Source: UTCFX2 sp963827155
GTDB lineage: Bacteria; Chloroflexota; Anaerolineae; Anaerolineales; UBA4823
DNA length: 64,000 bases
Direction of reading: 5' to 3'
NCBI GenBank assembly: GCA_963827155.1
Contig: CAWGZV010000002.1
Span: 2,914,001 to 2,978,000, forward strand
The notes below the pieces were generated by a model. The model saw only the letters and a list, made by a program, of their open reading frames with translations, did not search any database and was not told the DNA's origin. The position numbers and the translations under genes are program-made. Of the stretch, positions 36,551 to 46,060 are shown piece after piece. How positions within the stretch are numbered: the first letter of the stretch is position 1; each line of letters starts with the position of its first letter.

Positions 36551-37267
36551 ATGGAAGAAGCACTTGGCTTTTTTCGCGCCTTAGAGATGTGGATTTATCT
36601 GCTTCTCGGGCTATGGGGATTGATTATCATTCGTAAGTTTGTGCTGGCGTGGCAGGAGCTGCGCGGCGCCACCTTTGGTCTTGAGCGTGAAAACGCGCAA
36701 GGTCGTTTGAATCGATCTGCCAGTGTATTGGTGTTAATTTTGACAATGGCTGTAACCGAATTTATTTTGGTTTCCTTTATCGCTCCGGCTGTGCCAGGCG
36801 CTATTTCCCTGCCTACGCCAACTCTTGATTTACTCGCTTCGCCCACAATCACCCTCCCCGCTGAAACCCAAATCGCTGGAGCGATTACGTCCGAAACCCC
36901 AATCGAAACAACCGCTACAATCTCTGCGTTTAGTGCTGGCTGTGTCCCAGGTCAGGTTCAAATCGTCATTCCAGAAAACGGTGAAGATGTTCGCGGGGTT
37001 ATCCCCGTTGTAGGAACAGCCAATACTGAAAATTTTGGGTTTTATAAATTCGAAATAAAGCGTACCGACGAGGTTGCCTGGTTGACGATTCAGGCAGGAA
37101 ATCTACCAGTTAATAACGGCAAGCTCGGCGATTGGGATACATCGCGCCTCACACCAGGGGATTACCAGCTTGCATTGGTTGTTGTGGATAACCAGGCGAA
37201 TTCATCCGAACCATGTGTTGTTCAGGTGCGAGTTTCTCCCCCTCCTGAAGAAACCCCTGGACCATAA
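36551..37267 (+). CDS. Membrane-anchored protein with extracellular Ig-like domain, unknown
   Basis: 238 residues with two membrane helices (about 12-28 and 58-82), then a Ser/Thr/Pro-rich linker (PTPTLDLLASPTITL) and a domain from about 130 to 230 with a single disulfide-capable cysteine pair (SAGCVPGQVQI and SEPCVVQVRV). The domain repeats the pattern GVIPVVGTANTENFGFYKFEIKR and TPGDYQLALVVVDNQ, an Ig-like/Big fold common in Chloroflexota surface proteins. No catalytic residues. Similar linkers occur in the RodZ-like protein of this window. Function unknown. Confidence 0.78.
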   Translation: MEEALGFFRALEMWIYLLLGLWGLIIIRKFVLAWQELRGATFGLERENAQGRLNRSASVLVLILTMAVTEFILVSFIAPAVPGAISLPTPTLDLLASPTITLPAETQIAGAITSETPIETTATISAFSAGCVPGQVQIVIPENGEDVRGVIPVVGTANTENFGFYKFEIKRTDEVAWLTIQAGNLPVNNGKLGDWDTSRLTPGDYQLALVVVDNQANSSEPCVVQVRVSPPPEETPGP

Positions 37268-37281
37268 AAAGGAATGTCCTA

Positions 37282-37824
37282 ATGCCCGAGATTGAAATTC
37301 GCCCGGCTTCAGCTGCTGATATATCTGAGCTCATCAAGCTGGATCACACATTTAACACGGATCATGTCTGGCAAATGGAATTTCAACAGAACCGCGGACA
37401 AGGACAGATCCAGATCAACTTCCGTAAAGTCCGATTACCTCGGATGGTTCGTTCGGATTATCCTAGACCTGCACGCTCTTTGGCTGAGATCTGGACTCAA
37501 TTATCTGGGCTATTAGTGGCTACGCTGGAATCCAGACCGATTGGGTATGCAAGCATCGTCCAAGATCGGGTGACTTCCGCTTCGTGGGTGACAGACCTGG
37601 TCGTAGATCGCCCTTTTCGGCGCAAAGGGGTAGGCAGCGCCTTGCTTCTGGCAGCTGCTGATTGGGCAGCCACGAAAGAAAACCGCGATCTGGTAATGGA
37701 AATGCAGCCAAAAAACGGGCCTGCCATCGAGATGGCGCTCAAATTAGGTTTTGAATTCTGTGGTTATAATGATTTCCATTATCCAGTTAATGAAACCGGG
37801 GTATTCTTCCGAAAATCGGTTTAG
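37282..37824 (+). CDS. GNAT-family N-acetyltransferase
   Basis: 180 residues with the acetyl-CoA-binding motif A VVDRPFRRKGVGSALLLAAADWA (R/Q-x-x-G-x-G/A) after WVTDLV, and the family start EIRPASAADISELIKLD. The C-terminal FCGYNDFHYP is typical of RimI-like enzymes. The substrate (amine, peptide N terminus or antibiotic) cannot be inferred. It begins 14 bases after the Ig-like gene. Confidence 0.87.
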   Translation: MPEIEIRPASAADISELIKLDHTFNTDHVWQMEFQQNRGQGQIQINFRKVRLPRMVRSDYPRPARSLAEIWTQLSGLLVATLESRPIGYASIVQDRVTSASWVTDLVVDRPFRRKGVGSALLLAAADWAATKENRDLVMEMQPKNGPAIEMALKLGFEFCGYNDFHYPVNETGVFFRKSV

Positions 37825-37863
37825 ATTCGAAAGGAGTTCGTCAAAATCGGCTCATTTATCGTT

Positions 37864-39822
37864 ATGGTCGATATATTGATCGCCTCGCTTCGAACATTAA
37901 ATAGCTTTCTAGCTGCCGGGATCGCTATAACCGCCTTCTCTCTGTTGTTATACGCGCTTTCATTCAACTTGCGCGATCGCATGGCGCGTTCCTTCGCATT
38001 AATTCTAAGCTGTGTAGTCATCGTTTTCGTCGGCGAAACACTAAGCAGCGTCGCTGAAACACCTGCTTTACTCGAGTTCTGGCTTCGCATCCAATGGGTT
38101 GGGATCATTTTCCTGCCTGTGACCTATCTGCACTTCTCTGACGCATTATTGGCAACCACGGGCCGCCCTTCGCGCGGCCGCAGATCGATGGTTGTCAGAA
38201 TAATGGCTGTGCTTTCATTCGGCTTCTTGATCGCACTGCTTACCAACCGCCTGGTCGGACCGCTTGTCCCAGACGCGATCCCCGTGCCCCACCTGCAGCG
38301 TACATGGCTCACCTGGGTTTTTGCTGCTTATTATGCGGCCGCAATGCTGTTTTCATGGTTCAACTTCTGGCACGCGTATAAACGCACGGTAACCAGAACG
38401 ACGCGCAGGCGAATGACTTACTTGATTGCAGGAGCTTTAGCGCCTGCCCTCGGCTCCTACCCATACCTCCTTTTCGGCTCCGGCCTGGCTGCACAATTTC
38501 CGCTTGCATTCTGGTTTGCAGTCACAATCAGCAACCTCTTTGTGTCAGTTCTACTCGTACTGATGGCGTACGCTGTCGCCTTCTTTGGAGTTCCCTGGCC
38601 CGATCGGGTGGTGAAACGACGCCTTTTTAAATGGTTACTGCGCGGCCCAGTCACTGCTTCAACCGTCCTGGTAATAACAACTCTATTCCGCCGAATTCGG
38701 CAATCAGATGGGTGTGGATTTATCCGCTGTTGTACCAGCGGTGATGGTTGGAACGATCCTTATATTGGAACACCTCATCACCCTGACCTCGCCAGCCTGG
38801 GAGCGGTGGCTGTTTTTTGGGAAAGAACGTTCTGATTTTGACCGACTTCAGACCCTGGATGAACGTCTGCTAACCCGCGGCGACTTGCAGCAGTTCCTGG
38901 AGTCTATTCTTGCCGCGGTATGCGATCGTCTGCAGGTTTCTCAAGCTTTCGTGGCAACACTAAGCGCATCAGGAATAGATACTTTGATAATGATTGGAGG
39001 TGAAAATTCGCTGGAAGGAGAAGAGTTAGCAGCTAGTTCGCTCCACGCTGTAGCGAATAATGGCAGTACGTATCCAGGCGGTGTCCCTTCACTTTTTGCG
39101 TGGGGTGACCACTGGTTGGCACCGCTCGTTGACCCCTACGCCAGTGATGAAGCTCTTCTTGGGCTGCTAGGGGTATCCCGCATGCCTGGACAGGATTTGG
39201 ATGAGGAATTGCGTGATGCCCTGCAGTTATTGGCCCGAAGAGCAGCTTTGGCAATAGCCGAACGATACCGTCAAGAACAAGCTTTCAGCTCTTTGGAAGA
39301 GTTGACCCCACAGATCGAAATGATCCAGAGGCTGCGAGCTGCTTCACGCTACGACGGGACCGAGCTGCTGACTTCGCCAGACCTCTCCCTCGAACAAAGC
39401 GACCTTTCCCCACTGGTCAAGGATGCATTGACCCATTATTGGGGCGGACCAAAGCTCACCCGCAGTCCATTATTAAACTTGAAGGTGGTTCAGAAAATTG
39501 CAAATGAACAAGAAAATCCACCACCAACGCCCTGCGAACCATTCTCCGAAGAGCGATGGACCAAACCCGACCAGAGGGAGAGCGACGCTTTACAGCGGAA
39601 TGGATTTTATATAACATATTAGATATGAAGTTCATGGAGGGCAGGAAGGTACGTGAAGTTGCCATGCGGCTGGCAATGTCGGAGGCGGACCTTTATCGCA
39701 AACAGCGGGTTGCCATCGAAGCTGTCGCTAAGGCGATTTCAGAAATGGAACAGGAAGCCATCAGGGATACTGATCCTTTGTTTTCGGAAAATCAGGATAT
39801 CGGGCAAAAAATCATAAGCTAA
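37864..39822 (+). CDS. 7TM-GAF sensor with conserved C-terminal HTH-like domain (two frameshifts)
   Basis: Read as one protein of about 652 residues over two breaks. Residues 1-250 form seven membrane helices of the histidine-kinase N-terminal 7TM type (for example LLLYALSFNLRDRMARSFAL). A GAF-like domain runs from about 340 to 470 (DLQQFLESILAAVCDRLQVSQAF). A charged C-terminal domain (RPEGERRFTAEWILYNILDMK, then REVAMRLAMSEADLYRKQR) looks like an HTH. There is no kinase or ATPase domain. Break one: an extra A in AA 38694-38695 (FRRFGNQMGVDLSAV). Break two: one base missing near 39514-39519, joining NEQEN to ALRTILRRAMDQTRP. The S1 protein follows 18 bases later and is probably cotranscribed. 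Confidence 0.75.
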
Positions 39823-39840
39823 CACGGGGAGGTACTGTTA

Positions 39841-40827
39841 ATGGTAAACAGAATTCGTTACCATGAAGAAACGGGAGGGCCGCCTCCACCTATGGATGAA
39901 ACCTGGTGGGAGGCTGTATTGACTGAAGAGGAGACGTTATCCGAGCCTGTAGGGGTGCGCATGGCGCGTACAAGTTCGAATATGCATTGGGATGATACAC
40001 GCCAGGAGCTCTATGAAGAAGATAGCCTCAACTGGCAGCACGCTATCGAACTCTACGAACAGGATCAGGTTGTAGTTTTGGAAGTTACAGGCTGCAATCG
40101 GGGTGGGTTGTTGGTGAGCGGCGATCAACTGCAGGGATTCGTCCCCATCTCCCATTTGGTCGAAGCACCCTGTCTGAGTACAGACGTAGAATTATGGCTT
40201 GCGAATTATTTAGATCGAAGTTTGCATTTAAAAGTTATCGAATGCGACCAAGAGCGCGGGCGCGTTGTCTTCTCAGAGCGGGCTGCACAATCCAGCCCTG
40301 GCAGTCGGAATATGCTGCTGAAAAACCTGGTCCCAGGAAGCTGTGCAACCGGCACTGTGACAAATATTACGGATTTTGGAGTCTTCGTTGATCTTGGAGG
40401 GGTTGAAGGATTGGTCCATGTATCTGAGATTTCCTGGGGTCGGGTCCAACATCCTTCGGAGGTCGTATCGCTCGGGCAGCAGGTCGTCGTCTATGTCATC
40501 CAGGTCGATGCGAAACGGGCACGGGTTGCCCTCAGCCTTAAACGCCTGCATCCTAATCCCTGGGAAACAGCAGGCGAGCGTTATTATCAAGGACAAGTTG
40601 TTGAGGCTGTCATTACCTGTATTGTCCCATTCGGCGCCTTCGCCCGGCTGGAGGAGGGATTGGATGGATTGATCCACATTTCGGAATTCTCCTCAGAAGA
40701 TGATCCGGACGGCCCACTCACCCTGCAGGAGGGTCACCAGGTCAAAGTTCGCATTCTGCACGTCGATCCTTCTAAACAACGGTTAGGATTAAGCCTGAAG
40801 CTGGGTATTGAGGAATTGGCAAGCTAA
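39841..40827 (+). CDS. Protein with three S1 RNA-binding domains (RpsA-like)
   Basis: 328 residues. Three OB-fold S1 units: a divergent one at about 72-135 (VVVLEVTGCNRGGLLVSGDQ, GFVPISHLV), a canonical one at about 155-230 (GTVTNITDFGVFVDLGGVEG, LVHVSEISW) and a third at about 245-320 (AVITCIVPFGAFARLEEGLDG, LIHISEFS). The leading 70 residues are acidic and unmatched (ETGGPPPPMDETWWEAVL). Too short for ribosomal S1, but the same domain order is seen in short S1 homologs of high-GC Gram-positive and Chloroflexota bacteria. It may bind mRNA or RNA decay substrates. Translation starts at the ATG behind GGGGAGG. Confidence 0.88.
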   Translation: MVNRIRYHEETGGPPPPMDETWWEAVLTEEETLSEPVGVRMARTSSNMHWDDTRQELYEEDSLNWQHAIELYEQDQVVVLEVTGCNRGGLLVSGDQLQGFVPISHLVEAPCLSTDVELWLANYLDRSLHLKVIECDQERGRVVFSERAAQSSPGSRNMLLKNLVPGSCATGTVTNITDFGVFVDLGGVEGLVHVSEISWGRVQHPSEVVSLGQQVVVYVIQVDAKRARVALSLKRLHPNPWETAGERYYQGQVVEAVITCIVPFGAFARLEEGLDGLIHISEFSSEDDPDGPLTLQEGHQVKVRILHVDPSKQRLGLSLKLGIEELAS

Positions 40828-40912
40828 TATATTTCGCGGACATCGATGGACTTCCCATACCGGGTTACAGCATCCCGGGGATAGTTCAAATTCAACCACT
40901 TGAGGGTAGGAT

Positions 40913-41613
40913 TTGAATTTGAAAGATTTATGGAAAATCGTTCTTGGGATTTTCATTGCCCTGATGAGCGTGGGCTTGATTACCCTGGTGAGCAGCCCAC
41001 CGCGAGGGCAGCCCATTGAGTTGACTCCGCCCGGCACTCCAGCACCGCTTATTATCCATGTGAGCGGTGCGGTTGTCAACCCTGGGGTTTACAGGCTGCC
41101 TCCTCAAAGCCGCATTTGGGATGCTGTTCAGGCGGCGGGGGGATTTACCAATGGTGCAGATCAAGAAGCGCTTAATCTTGCCGCTTTTGTTGATGATGGC
41201 AGCAAGCTTGTTGTGCCATCCATCCCGGTTCCCAACACCGCGGTTATGGTGAGCACGATAACACCTTCAACATTGCCGGATTTAAAGCCTACCCTAATAA
41301 TTATGACTGGAACACTTCCAGCTTCACCTTATCCTCGCTATCATTTCCCGATCGATATCAACACAGCTTCAAGCGAGGAGTTGGAGTCGCTTCCTCAAAT
41401 CGGGCAAGTGCCGCGGCGCGCATAATTGCATATCGCAGCTCCCATGGTCTTTTCAAGCGGATTGAAGATATCCGAAATGTCTATGACATCACGCCAGAAG
41501 TCTACGCCGCAATCCGCGACTTGATAATTGCCTCGCCGACTTTCATCTCGCCGACTTCCGTCTCGCCTACTTCCATTTCACCAACCCCAGCTGCCTCTCC
41601 AAGCCCGTCCTAA
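40913..41613 (+). CDS. comEA: ComEA-like helix-hairpin-helix DNA-binding protein (one-base frameshift)
   Basis: A membrane-anchored competence-type DNA receptor of about 233 residues. One N-terminal helix (LWKIVLGIFIALMSVGLITLV), then an SLBB domain (IIHVSGAVVNPGVYRLP, WDAVQAAGGFTNGAD) and a helix-hairpin-helix (DINTASSEELESLPQIG). The frame is broken near 41410: one missing G would turn GQVPRRA into GQVAAARIIAYRSSHGLFKRIEDI, the expected second half. The protein ends in a pentapeptide repeat SPTSI-like tail (about 25 residues). The start codon is TTG in AATTTGAAAG. No comEC lies next to it, so competence function is unproven. Confidence 0.82.
41533..41592 (+). repeat. 15-bp tandem repeat at the end of comEA
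   Basis: Four imperfect copies of TCGCCGACTTCCRTC encode Ser-Pro-Thr-x-x pentapeptides. This is the coding basis of the low-complexity tail of the ComEA-like protein. Confidence 0.8.
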
Positions 41614-41738
41614 TTTGCAACTTTTAATTCAAAATTCCGTAGAAAAGGGTAGTTGTCAATTTTTGGTCAAACCCTGATGGCGAAATCATAAGCAACAGTC
41701 CGTCATTCAGGGAAACCGTAACTTTTTAGGAGATTATT

Positions 41739-41987
41739 TTGAGTGAGAAAAAAGTTCTCTACCGATCGAGAGACCAGAGAATGCTCGCTGGGATTTGCGG
41801 AGGGATGGGTGAATACTTCGGGATTGATCCAACACTGGTGCGATTGGTATTCGTCGCAGCCACGCTTATAGGAGGTCCTGGATTGATCGCTTATATCGTC
41901 TGCTTGATCCTCATCCCGCTCGAACCAGCCGCCGAGGCGACTGTTTCAACCCAGGCAGTTGAAGAAGAGCCGCCTTTAGGGGCATAA
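41739..41987 (+). CDS. PspC-domain membrane protein
   Basis: 82 residues that are essentially one PspC domain: LYRSRDQRMLAGICGGMGEYFGIDPTLVRLVFV followed by a membrane segment (LIGGPGLIAYIVCLILIPL). In enterobacteria PspC senses envelope stress with PspA/B; stand-alone small PspC proteins in Gram-positive-like and Chloroflexota bacteria are of unknown role. Start codon TTG seven bases after AGGAG. It is monocistronic between comEA and the convergent transporter. Confidence 0.88.
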   Translation: MSEKKVLYRSRDQRMLAGICGGMGEYFGIDPTLVRLVFVAATLIGGPGLIAYIVCLILIPLEPAAEATVSTQAVEEEPPLGA

Positions 41988-42034
41988 AACCGAATTGATA
42001 ACAATCTGCCTGGCTGAAAGAAAGGCACCTCACA

Positions 42035-43405
42035 TTAAACTTCCCTTTCGGCGAGTTGCTCCAACAATGCTCGGTGCTTTTCGCGCGTGATCGGGTAAAA
42101 CCAGGCGCAAACCACCGCGAGCAAAAGGAGAATTACCGGGATCGGACCAGCAAACATTCTGATGGCCTCAATCGCCTGCTCCGGTTGGACCGGCGGCGGT
42201 CCGCCGGCTGCAGGGGTGAGGTAGCCCGCCCATGCCAGCGCCATGCCCATCGCCCAGATTGCCAGACCTGTTGCCAGCTTCTGGAAGAATGACGCGAAAG
42301 CATAGTAAGAACCCTCTCTCCTTTGCCCGGTGCGCACCTGATCATATTCTACAATGTCTGGCACCATAGACCACGGGATGACGTAAGCCGTCGCGATTCC
42401 AGCACCCGATAAAGCTGCGAGCAAATAAGCCAGACTAATCTGATCTGGCTGCAGCATGAACAATCCCAGCAAGACAAACATCCAGGTGACAGCTCCAATG
42501 ATGAACGCCCTGCGCTTATCCAGCTTTCGTGCCAGCAGCACGCACACCGGGATGAACAATATCGCAGAACCCTGAGCTGCCAGCACGAAGTAATTCGCCT
42601 GCTCGGGTACAAGTAAATAGTATGTGGCGTAATACACCAGCACCGCAGCCAGGATGCTGGCGGTTGTCCAGCTCAGCAGGTAAAGCCCCATCACCAGGCG
42701 AAATGGCCGGTTGTTGAGTGTCTCTTTGAGCGCCTGCCTGGCAGGGAGCGCATCCGGCAGTTCAGATGCAGGACGCTCGCTGGTGATCGAAAAAACAATA
42801 AGTGGTGGGATCATCGCGACCAAACCCAGGATAAGACCGACCAGACCAAAGAGCAGCTGCTGATCCTGTATCGACCAGCCCAAAACGGTTGCCAGGATAA
42901 TTGCACCGAGAGTGCCAGAGATGGAGAACACCATCCGGTACCCGTTTAAAGAGGAGCGCTCATCGTAATCGCTTGTAACTTCAGGTGTAAGCGCGTTGTA
43001 ACCCACATGGACCATTGTGAACACGGTATCAAACAGGATAAATGCCAGGGCGTAATAAATTGCTAAACCAAGCTGCCCGAAGGTCGGGACAATCCACATC
43101 AGCATAAAGCTCAGCCCCAATGGAACAGAGCCGAAAAGCAGAAAAACTCGCCTTCGCCCCCAACGCGTCCGAATCTTATCCGAAAGCAGCCCAAAAAGGG
43201 GATCGTTGACTGCATCCCAGATTCGTCCAATCCCGACCGCCCAGGCAGCGTATTCAGGCCTCAATCCCGCCACATCGGTCAAGAAATACAATTGAAAAAA
43301 CATCACGATCGCAAGCGGGATGCTGGTGCTCAGATCGCCGGTGCTGAACAGCAGTTTCTGTTTTAACGGTAACGGCTCGGATTGAGTAGATTTGATCGTA
43401 TTCAT
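42035..43405 (-). CDS. GPH-family (MelB-like) cation symporter
   Basis: A 456-residue major facilitator with 12 membrane helices. The family signature near helix 2-3 is WDAVNDPLFGLLSDKIRTRWGRRR, as in glycoside-pentoside-hexuronide:cation symporters, preceded by FFQLYFLTDVAG. The tail is cytoplasmic (FYPITREKHRALLEQL). Although annotated sugars are the usual substrates, its position beside an FCD regulator and the methyltransferase/aminotransferase genes suggests a small organic nitrogen- or sulfur-compound substrate. It reads leftward; the 298 bases upstream, up to the regulator's stop, contain no credible gene and could hold its promoter. Confidence 0.9.
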   Translation of the reverse strand: MNTIKSTQSEPLPLKQKLLFSTGDLSTSIPLAIVMFFQLYFLTDVAGLRPEYAAWAVGIGRIWDAVNDPLFGLLSDKIRTRWGRRRVFLLFGSVPLGLSFMLMWIVPTFGQLGLAIYYALAFILFDTVFTMVHVGYNALTPEVTSDYDERSSLNGYRMVFSISGTLGAIILATVLGWSIQDQQLLFGLVGLILGLVAMIPPLIVFSITSERPASELPDALPARQALKETLNNRPFRLVMGLYLLSWTTASILAAVLVYYATYYLLVPEQANYFVLAAQGSAILFIPVCVLLARKLDKRRAFIIGAVTWMFVLLGLFMLQPDQISLAYLLAALSGAGIATAYVIPWSMVPDIVEYDQVRTGQRREGSYYAFASFFQKLATGLAIWAMGMALAWAGYLTPAAGGPPPVQPEQAIEAIRMFAGPIPVILLLLAVVCAWFYPITREKHRALLEQLAEREV

Positions 43406-43703
43406 TAGAGTACTTTTATCTCATATTCTCGCCTGATTAGCTGGGGCACAATCTTCACTGAATTCGATGCGTTTGGAGCGAAGTCCTCTGGACCAAGGTT
43501 CTGGATCTCGCAACTGACGCCTGGTTGAGAACTTATTTCGCAGGTTCTCCACAGCCCTAAGAGCAGCCTGGACTCGCGAGCGAAATTCTGGCGCGCTCCA
43601 TACACCTCATTCTGGTAGTTTTTTTTCGGGACCCATTCTTCAGCCTTTATTGTTAGATGAAAATATAGAAAAATCTGTATTTCCCTTTGAAACGATCTTT
43701 AGC

Positions 43704-44384
43704 TCAATCGAGTTGCCAGGAAGCCGCAACTTCCTCAAATACACCATCCAGAATCGCATCCTGTGAGCTGTCGATATCCTGCAGCAAAGCTGACCGGGCA
43801 GCATCGGGATCCCGCGTTGCCAGAGCGCTGACAATCGCGGCATGGGAAACTTCCTGAGATCGACCAGCATGCCGCAGAACCATGAAACGTGCAAGCCGAT
43901 CATGCAGATGGCCGATCAAGTCTGCAAGTTCCTGGTTTCCTGAAGCGAAAGCGATTAAGTAATGAAATCTCCGATTCTCATCCGTATAGCGATCATATGA
44001 TTCATCATCATCGCCTGTATATCCAGCGTGAACTGCTCGCAGTTCCGCCAGCTGTTCATCGGATATCCTGGGTGCTGCAAGCTCAACCGCTGCTGTTTCC
44101 AGGATTTTTCGAAGCTGGAGCATATCCCTCAGCTGTTTGAGCGTGATCCGAGCCACAAAATACCCCGATCTCGGACGAATTGTCACCAGACCTTCCTGAC
44201 TCAACATCTGCAGAGCATCACGAACTGGCGTTACGCTCGTCTCAAAACGGAGGGCAAGCCCCTCAACCTCAAAGCGTTCACCAGGCTTGCGGTGACCGGT
44301 AATGATGGAGCGGCGCAGCTCGCGGAAAATCCTTATTTTTGAAGTGCTGTTTTCTTCAGATGTGAGGGTTGAGGTCGCGACCAT
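43704..44384 (-). CDS. GntR-family regulator, FCD (FadR) subfamily
   Basis: 226 residues. N-terminal winged helix: RIFRELRRSIITGHRKPGERF, then RFETSVTPVRDALQMLSQEGLVTIRPRSGYFVA. C-terminal FCD ligand domain with the metal/effector motif region DENRRFHYLIAFASGN, GHLHDR and SHAAIVSAL. Such regulators usually repress transport and catabolic genes and are released by an intermediate. The start MVATS at 44384 is preferred; the frame is open further but that reaches into the promoter zone. It is transcribed divergently from the mttB operon, 83 bases from a promoter with an internal palindrome. Confidence 0.9.
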   Translation of the reverse strand: MVATSTLTSEENSTSKIRIFRELRRSIITGHRKPGERFEVEGLALRFETSVTPVRDALQMLSQEGLVTIRPRSGYFVARITLKQLRDMLQLRKILETAAVELAAPRISDEQLAELRAVHAGYTGDDDESYDRYTDENRRFHYLIAFASGNQELADLIGHLHDRLARFMVLRHAGRSQEVSHAAIVSALATRDPDAARSALLQDIDSSQDAILDGVFEEVAASWQLD

Positions 44385-44467
44385 AAGATTGATTCTGCCA
44401 GTTCGCGTGAATATTACCATATGGAATGCCCTTTTACAAGAACTAATATTTCTCATAAACATCCAGC

Positions 44468-44496
44468 TTGACATCTGATATATTAGATGATAGGAT
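44468..44496 (+). promoter_or_regulatory. mttB operon promoter with a palindromic operator in the spacer
   Basis: TTGACA at 44468-44473 and TAGGAT at 44491-44496 are 17 bases apart. The spacer contains the 18-base palindrome CATCTGATATATTAGATG at 44472-44489 (arms CATCT/AGATG, centre ATATAT, one mismatched pair). A dimeric repressor bound here would exclude RNA polymerase, and the GntR gene starts 84 bases away on the other strand. The assignment to that regulator is inferred. Confidence 0.7.
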
Positions 44497-44592
44497 TTCA
44501 TTTGTTTGAAAATTGTTCCTCTGCGATCCTTTATTTCCGGCAGTTAGCCGGGCGCAAAAAATCATTTGGTCTTTCTTGGAGTGAGGCGATCG

Positions 44593-46035
44593 ATGATTGA
44601 AACTCATGGGAAGTCAACGACCAGCGCCCATTACGCGCGAATGGGCAAAGAAGAATGCGAAAAAATCCATCAGGCAACCCTTGAAATTCTTCAGCGAGTG
44701 GGTGTGGATGTGCATGATGAGAAAGCGCGCGGATTTCTGGTCCACGGCGGCGCCCGCACAGATGGTCTGCGAGTCTACATATCCGAGCACATGGTAAACA
44801 AGGCGCTCTCCACCGCCCCCCGCCAGCTGACGCTCTATAACCGCAGTGGAAGAGTAGCCATTCGCGCTGGCGGTTTCCAATCCTATTTTGGCGGCGGCTC
44901 AGACTGCCTGAATATCCTGGACCACCGCACGGGTCAGCGGAGGCGCCCACTTTTGACCGATGTTATTGAAGCTGCCCGACTCATGGACGCCCTCGATGAG
45001 ATCGATTTCGTGATGTCGGCTTTTCTTCCCGAAGATGTCGATCCACGGATCTATGACCGCTATCAAATGGAGGTCATGCTCAACCATACCACCAAACCGA
45101 TCGTCTTCGTGACCCCCGATTTTGAAGGCTGCCTCGCGGCGGTTGAGATGTGCGAAGCCGTCGCGGGCGGAGCGGAAGCTTTTCAGCAGCGCCCATTCGC
45201 TACTTGCTACATTAACGTCACATCCGGACTGACCGCTAACGCCGAGGCGCTTCAAAAATGTATGTATCTGGCAGAGAAAGGTCTCCCACAGCTCTATATT
45301 CCGCTGAACGCTGGGGGCGTGAATTCGCCGGTAACCACTGCGGGCTGCATGACATCGATGAACGCCGGCATTTTGCTTGGAATTGTGCTTTCCCAGCTTG
45401 TACGCGAAGGTTCCGCAATCGCAGTCCCTGGCTGGAACGGCGGCCCATACAACCTGCAGACCATGGTCGGCAACTATGTCCTCGCAGATGAGCAGGGCGT
45501 GCCTACTTCAATGGGAAAATATTACAACCTGCCGGTTTTCGGCCTGGGAGGCTCGACGGACTCCAAGGTCCTGGATCAGCAGTGCGGCTTCGAGGTCACC
45601 TTAAGTCTGATGACCTCTTTGCTTCATGGAGCAAATATCATCCACGATGTTGGCTTTATGGACGCTGGTATGCAGGGCTCCCTCCAAATGATGGCGATTG
45701 TTAATGACATTCTGGGTTTTCTGCGCGCCGCAACAGCTGGCGTCCCGGTCAATGAAGAGACTCTGGCACTCGATGTGATCGAAGAGTTAGGCCCAACCGG
45801 TACATACCTGGGACACGAGCACACCCTCCGGCATTTCAAAGAACCCTTCTATTCCAAACTATCCGATAAAAACCCCTATTCAATCTGGCAAAAGCGGGGC
45901 GCAACTACAATGGAGGAACGCGCCGCACGGATGGTTGATACGATCCTCAGCGAGCATACCGTTGAAGAACTTTCCGAAGACACCCGCTCGGCCATTCACC
46001 ACATCGTTGAGCGAGAACAGTCTCACGTTGGCTAG
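44593..46035 (+). CDS. MttB-family (trimethylamine methyltransferase-like) corrinoid methyltransferase, non-pyrrolysine
   Basis: 480 residues of the MttB superfamily, whose members move a methyl group from a quaternary amine to a corrinoid protein. Family blocks: LEILQRVGVDVHDEKA, FGGGSDCLNILDHRTG, TKPIVFVTPDFEG, YLEKGLPQLYIPLNAGG-like region and GLGGSTDSKVLDQQCGFE, ending AATTMEERAARMVD. The frame contains no in-frame TAG, so it is not a pyrrolysine enzyme. Related proteins act on glycine betaine, proline betaine or carnitine. No corrinoid protein (MtgC type) or reactivase lies in this window. GGAGTGAGG precedes the ATG. First gene of the rightward catabolic operon. Confidence 0.9.
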   Translation: MIETHGKSTTSAHYARMGKEECEKIHQATLEILQRVGVDVHDEKARGFLVHGGARTDGLRVYISEHMVNKALSTAPRQLTLYNRSGRVAIRAGGFQSYFGGGSDCLNILDHRTGQRRRPLLTDVIEAARLMDALDEIDFVMSAFLPEDVDPRIYDRYQMEVMLNHTTKPIVFVTPDFEGCLAAVEMCEAVAGGAEAFQQRPFATCYINVTSGLTANAEALQKCMYLAEKGLPQLYIPLNAGGVNSPVTTAGCMTSMNAGILLGIVLSQLVREGSAIAVPGWNGGPYNLQTMVGNYVLADEQGVPTSMGKYYNLPVFGLGGSTDSKVLDQQCGFEVTLSLMTSLLHGANIIHDVGFMDAGMQGSLQMMAIVNDILGFLRAATAGVPVNEETLALDVIEELGPTGTYLGHEHTLRHFKEPFYSKLSDKNPYSIWQKRGATTMEERAARMVDTILSEHTVEELSEDTRSAIHHIVEREQSHVG

Positions 46036-46060
46036 AATTAACTAAGAAAGGTGATCCGAA

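Noticed and set aside
43406..43605. Small 66-residue minus-strand gene upstream of the transporter
   Set aside because: It is rich in Arg, Ser and Cys without a family pattern, has no ribosome site, and ends at the transporter start. The gap is more likely regulatory.
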